This document shows positions 5,244 through 7,985 of a stretch of DNA of 7,985 nucleotides, in pieces. Numbering within the stretch: the first letter of the stretch is position 1; each line of letters opens with the position of its first letter. The position numbers and the translations under genes are program-made. The stretch comes from Deltaproteobacteria bacterium (GTDB lineage Bacteria > Desulfobacterota > JAFDIG01), in the NCBI GenBank assembly GCA_019308145.1, contig JAFDIG010000091.1, forward strand, positions 1 to 7,985. The letters are read 5' to 3'. Below the pieces are notes generated by a model. That model had not been told where the DNA came from and made no database searches. It worked only from the letters and a program-made list of their open reading frames with translations.

Positions 5244-7223
5244 TTAAACTGCGAGCTTTCTTCTGTCTTCCATATCGAACAGCTTCCTCTCTTTCTTTTC
5301 CTGTATACCTAATGCCTCTCTCTTTTTATCAATATGAGCTATCATCTTTTGAGCCATCTCATAAGGATCTTTTGCAAAATCCCATGTTGCACCAACTAAA
5401 TCATCTAATCCTTTAAAAAGAAGATCATGAAATTTTGTTCCCTCAATAGTTGGGAAATTCACACCAAAAACAGTATATACTCCAGATGCCACAAAATATT
5501 GACCAATGCTTATAGCCTTTTCACTCATCCATTCAGGTGCTGCTCCTGCTACAGGAAGATCAGAAATCTTATCCCCTAAACCACCTGTTTTAACCATTTC
5601 AGCACAAGCAATAAGTATACGAGAATTATCAACACAAGACCCAACATTCAACACAGGAGGCGTTCCTATTGTTTCACAAACCTCGGCTAAACCAGGACCA
5701 GCATACTTAGCCGCAGCCTCTGGAGTCATAAGTCCATATTTAGCCAAGCTTATAGCAGAACATCCTGTTTGTACAACCAATACATTATTTTTGATAAGTT
5801 CTTTTACTAATTCAAGATGTACCCAGTCATGCTTTACTCTTGGATTTGTACAACCTACAACACCTGCCACCCCACGAATTCTTCCATTTATAATATTATC
5901 GTTTAATGGCACATAAGATGCCCTAAACCTTCCACCCAACATATAATTAATAAATTCATGTGAAAACCCTGGAATACTCATATGCCTATTTTGTGGTATC
6001 TCTATTTTTGCTTTTCTATTATTTTTAAACCTATCGATTGCCATATCAATGATTTTATCTACACACTCTCTCGGATTATGTTCGTCCAATTCAATATGAG
6101 TTGCACCTTCTATCTTAGCTCTTCTATTTGTGGTAAAAAATTTAGTCCCATAACAGCTGGAAAGGTTCGCCAATGCCTGCTTTATACACTGGACATCAAC
6201 TGCCATAGCATCAATAGCACCCGTTACTATTACTGCTTCAGTAGACATAAAGTTACCAACATGAGGAATGCCATGTCTCATCAAAACTTCTGTACCGCTG
6301 CAACACATACCTACAAGATTTATACCTTCTGCCCCTGCTGACTTTGCTTTTTCAATATTTTTTGGATCATTTACTCCTTCAATCATGGACTCAAAAAGAT
6401 TTGGCTCATGGCCATGTATAATTATGTTCACTTGCTTCTCATCAAGGCAACCCATATCAACCTCACCCCTTACTGCTTTAGGGGTTCCAAATAGAATATC
6501 AGAAACCTCGGTAGCAACCATAGAGCCACCCCATCCATCAGATAGAGCAGTTCTCATAAAATGTAATGTCATATTATTATATTCTTGATCTACACCCATA
6601 TGAGTTCTGTGCATAAGCTCCATAATCTCCCGCATAGCACCCCTTGGGACAATACCAAGTTCTCTCCATTTCTCTAAAGTTTTTGGAGGAACTCTTTTTG
6701 TAAAAGGTATCTCACCTTCAACCTGAGTGTAGGTTTTCTCTAACTCTTCTGCCAAATCAAGGGCTATATCCTTAACATCTCTAAGTTGTGTAGTACCATC
6801 ATCCTTCTCTATATAAACAGGAATGCCAATAGATTCAGCTACATATTTTAGCTTATCAATATCTTTTATCTTATAATCAGGAATATTTCCTTTTACAACC
6901 TCTTTGAATATATCAAGCATAGCCATTCCATGATCAGTATGAGCTGCCGCTCCACCTGCTACCATACGAGCAAAATTTCTGGATGCAATAGTATCGTATG
7001 TTGCCCCACAAACACCAACCTTATCATAAGGAGATTTTGTACTCATACGACAGGGCCCCATCGAGCAATTTTTGCAACAAGCACCTTCCATACCTATTGG
7101 ACAGGGTTTCATATCGTTTGCACGATGAAAAGCTGTCTCAACACCATCTTTAGTTGCTTTTTCAAGCATTTGTGCAGTTGACGGACAAATTGTGGCTTCT
7201 TGAATATTAAGTTCCTTTGCCAT
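5244..7223 (-). CDS. cooS: Anaerobic carbon monoxide dehydrogenase, catalytic subunit CooS
   Basis: This 659-residue cytoplasmic nickel-iron enzyme interconverts CO and CO2; the active form is a homodimer. N-terminal cysteines match the family: C41 and C49 for the D-cluster shared by the two subunits, then C50, C53, C58 and C72 for the B-cluster. C-cluster ligand candidates are H270 or H272 in IIHGHEPN, C308 in GMCCSG, C346 in VQCIKQ, C458 in VVGCTN, C488 in QTGCSA and C530 in GSCVDN. Proton-path residues H95 and H98 (AAHTDHG) and K569 (SEKAISIG) are present, but the later histidines of the usual i+3 series are replaced (A101, D104). The C488-C530 spacing (42) is shorter than the about 50 I recall for the classic enzymes. 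ATG 7223 follows AAGGAGG at ideal distance. No cooC, cooF, hydrogenase or acs gene adjoins it, so electron partner and role (CO oxidation, CO2 reduction or acetyl-CoA pathway) are open. The motifs are otherwise complete, so it should be active. Confidence 0.96.
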   Translation of the reverse strand: MAKELNIQEATICPSTAQMLEKATKDGVETAFHRANDMKPCPIGMEGACCKNCSMGPCRMSTKSPYDKVGVCGATYDTIASRNFARMVAGGAAAHTDHGMAMLDIFKEVVKGNIPDYKIKDIDKLKYVAESIGIPVYIEKDDGTTQLRDVKDIALDLAEELEKTYTQVEGEIPFTKRVPPKTLEKWRELGIVPRGAMREIMELMHRTHMGVDQEYNNMTLHFMRTALSDGWGGSMVATEVSDILFGTPKAVRGEVDMGCLDEKQVNIIIHGHEPNLFESMIEGVNDPKNIEKAKSAGAEGINLVGMCCSGTEVLMRHGIPHVGNFMSTEAVIVTGAIDAMAVDVQCIKQALANLSSCYGTKFFTTNRRAKIEGATHIELDEHNPRECVDKIIDMAIDRFKNNRKAKIEIPQNRHMSIPGFSHEFINYMLGGRFRASYVPLNDNIINGRIRGVAGVVGCTNPRVKHDWVHLELVKELIKNNVLVVQTGCSAISLAKYGLMTPEAAAKYAGPGLAEVCETIGTPPVLNVGSCVDNSRILIACAEMVKTGGLGDKISDLPVAGAAPEWMSEKAISIGQYFVASGVYTVFGVNFPTIEGTKFHDLLFKGLDDLVGATWDFAKDPYEMAQKMIAHIDKKREALGIQEKKERKLFDMEDRRKLAV

Positions 7224-7335
7224 TTATTGCCTCCTTCTTAGCTTACAAACTCTAAATATTGCTTTAAAGATAACTTTTACTTAAAGTTTTTACTAAAAAT
7301 TTTTATTTTAATGGAAAAGATAAAACCCTTTTTGA

Positions 7336-7365
7336 TTTAAAAAAGATTATCATCCTTTTTTTAAA
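7336..7365. repeat. AT-rich imperfect dyad at the start of the cooS leader
   Basis: On the minus strand TTTAAAAAA, a two-base bulge, GAT, a four-base loop GATA and ATCTTTTTTAAA can form a 12-bp stem. It begins within a few bases of the predicted cooS transcription start (about 7368). It may be an operator or a weak leader hairpin. The low GC content makes it a poor terminator. Confidence 0.35.
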
Positions 7366-7374
7366 ATTTTATCT

Positions 7375-7403
7375 ACATTAACCTTAAGAAAATAATATGT
7401 CAA
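7375..7403 (-). promoter_or_regulatory. Probable cooS promoter
   Basis: A perfect -35 TTGACA (7398-7403) is followed after 17 bases by TAATGT (7375-7380), a weak -10 with three of six consensus bases. Initiation at about 7368 gives a leader of about 145 bases. A strong -35 with a poor -10 is typical of promoters that depend on an activator, but no clear CooA, FNR or CRP site (TGT-type half-sites with a six-base gap) is visible beside it. Confidence 0.55.
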
Positions 7404-7506
7404 CCCCTTTTTTAACAATTTTACTTTCATGTTTATTTGTGATAACTTATATATCATAGTTTTTCAATCTCACCCCCTCAATGACTAATAAAATAAAGGT
7501 GTTTTT

Positions 7507-7985
7507 ATGTTACCAGCTGGACATATTGGCTTTTCATTAGCAGGAATTATTACTTATAAAAAGATAACAAAAACAAAAAGTCCTTTAAAACTTAACCTCT
7601 ATTTACTTATTATTGCTGCTCTTTTGCCTGATATTGTTGATAAAATCATTGGGTTAATATTTATTACAAAATTTCATACATGTCGATTATATGGTCATAC
7701 CATATGGTTTTCCTTTACTATTCTTTTTGTCCTCTATAAAATTTATCCAAAATGGAAAATATACGGATGGATTGAATTTGGGCATCTCTTGTTAGACAAT
7801 ATGTTCTTTTTCCCTCAAACCCTTTTCTATCCTCTTTTAGGAATTAAATTTTATGCTTTAAATAGGATTAATTCATCAAATGAGTATATTCATAAACTGA
7901 TTTTTAACATCTTCCATAAATATCCTGAGATATTGTTTTTTGAAGTAATGGGTATGTTTTTTATTTATGTTTGTTATAAAAAAAA
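7507..7985 (+). CDS. Membrane-bound metal-dependent hydrolase-like protein (YdjM/DUF457 type), 3' end cut
   Basis: The frame is open from ATG 7507 to the right edge, giving 159 residues without a stop, so it is partial. The start follows AAAGGTG with a five-base gap. Likely membrane segments are at about 7-17, 31-41, 66-78, 91-112 and 141-156. The order of features matches YdjM/DUF457 inner-membrane proteins annotated as putative metal-dependent hydrolases: an N-terminal GH (5-6), LPDIVDK (40-46), GHT (63-65) and FGHLLLDN (91-98). The conserved His and Asp residues are the proposed metal ligands. The substrate of this family is not established to my knowledge. It is divergent from cooS with a 283-base gap, so a functional link is not implied. 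No strong promoter is seen; a TGATA-N7-TATCA dyad lies at 7440-7456. Confidence 0.75.
   Translation, partial: MLPAGHIGFSLAGIITYKKITKTKSPLKLNLYLLIIAALLPDIVDKIIGLIFITKFHTCRLYGHTIWFSFTILFVLYKIYPKWKIYGWIEFGHLLLDNMFFFPQTLFYPLLGIKFYALNRINSSNEYIHKLIFNIFHKYPEILFFEVMGMFFIYVCYKK

Noticed and set aside
5506..7181. Several plus-strand open frames of 80-136 codons opposite cooS.
   Set aside because: They are shadows of a strongly conserved gene; their translations show no domain and reflect its codon pattern.
7398..7420. Possible CooA/FNR-like half-sites (TGTTA and TGACA) near the cooS -35.
   Set aside because: The half-sites are about ten bases apart rather than six, and one is just the -35 hexamer itself.
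7440..7456. TGATA-N7-TATCA dyad upstream of the edge gene as an operator.
   Set aside because: The arms are only five bases long in AT-rich DNA, with no second copy and no firm promoter nearby.
1..7985. CRISPR array, tRNA, rRNA, insertion sequence or known riboswitch.
   Set aside because: No regularly spaced repeats, cloverleaf, transposase motif or recognisable aptamer was seen on either strand.

Overview
The window is AT-rich (roughly one third G+C by eye) and carries six full-length or near-full-length genes, one tiny gene and one gene cut by the right edge. An anaerobic nickel CO dehydrogenase points to a strict anaerobe. That gene, AT-rich DNA with canonical AGGAGG ribosome sites and sigma-70-like promoters, and a symporter preceded by a tiny accessory-type membrane protein would fit a low-GC sulfate-reducer-like or related anaerobic bacterium. 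The lineage is inference; no rRNA or tRNA marker is present.

Left part (1-2154, all minus strand): a ribosome-binding site at the extreme left edge belongs to a minus-strand gene just outside. Next comes a three-gene transporter unit, read from right to left: a good promoter (2126-2154), a 61-residue single-span membrane protein, a 31-residue single-span membrane protein, and a sodium:solute symporter of about 528 residues. The 31-residue gene ends in an ATGA overlap with the symporter start, so the two are almost certainly translationally coupled. A hairpin terminator (96-122) closes the unit.

Middle (2170-5049): a FemAB/GNAT-fold aminoacyl- or acyltransferase-like protein on the minus strand is divergent from rarA, the AAA+ recombination/replication-restart factor, on the plus strand. 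rarA has no visible Shine-Dalgarno site, and a promoter-like pair places transcription initiation at about its start codon. It overlaps by ATGA a 103-residue protein with two CxxC pairs, probably a zinc ribbon of unknown function.

Right part (5172-7985): cooS, the anaerobic CO dehydrogenase catalytic subunit, lies on the minus strand between a strong hairpin terminator and a TTGACA promoter that leaves a leader of about 145 bases. It has no cooC, cooF or acs gene beside it here. Divergent from it, at the right edge, is the start of a membrane protein resembling the YdjM/DUF457 family of membrane-bound metal-dependent hydrolases.

No gene-free stretch exceeds 300 bases. The longest, 7224-7506 (283 bases), holds the cooS promoter and leader and the upstream region of the edge gene. 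I see no tRNA, rRNA, CRISPR array, insertion sequence or known riboswitch. The most unusual item is the symporter with its two very small membrane-protein partners.
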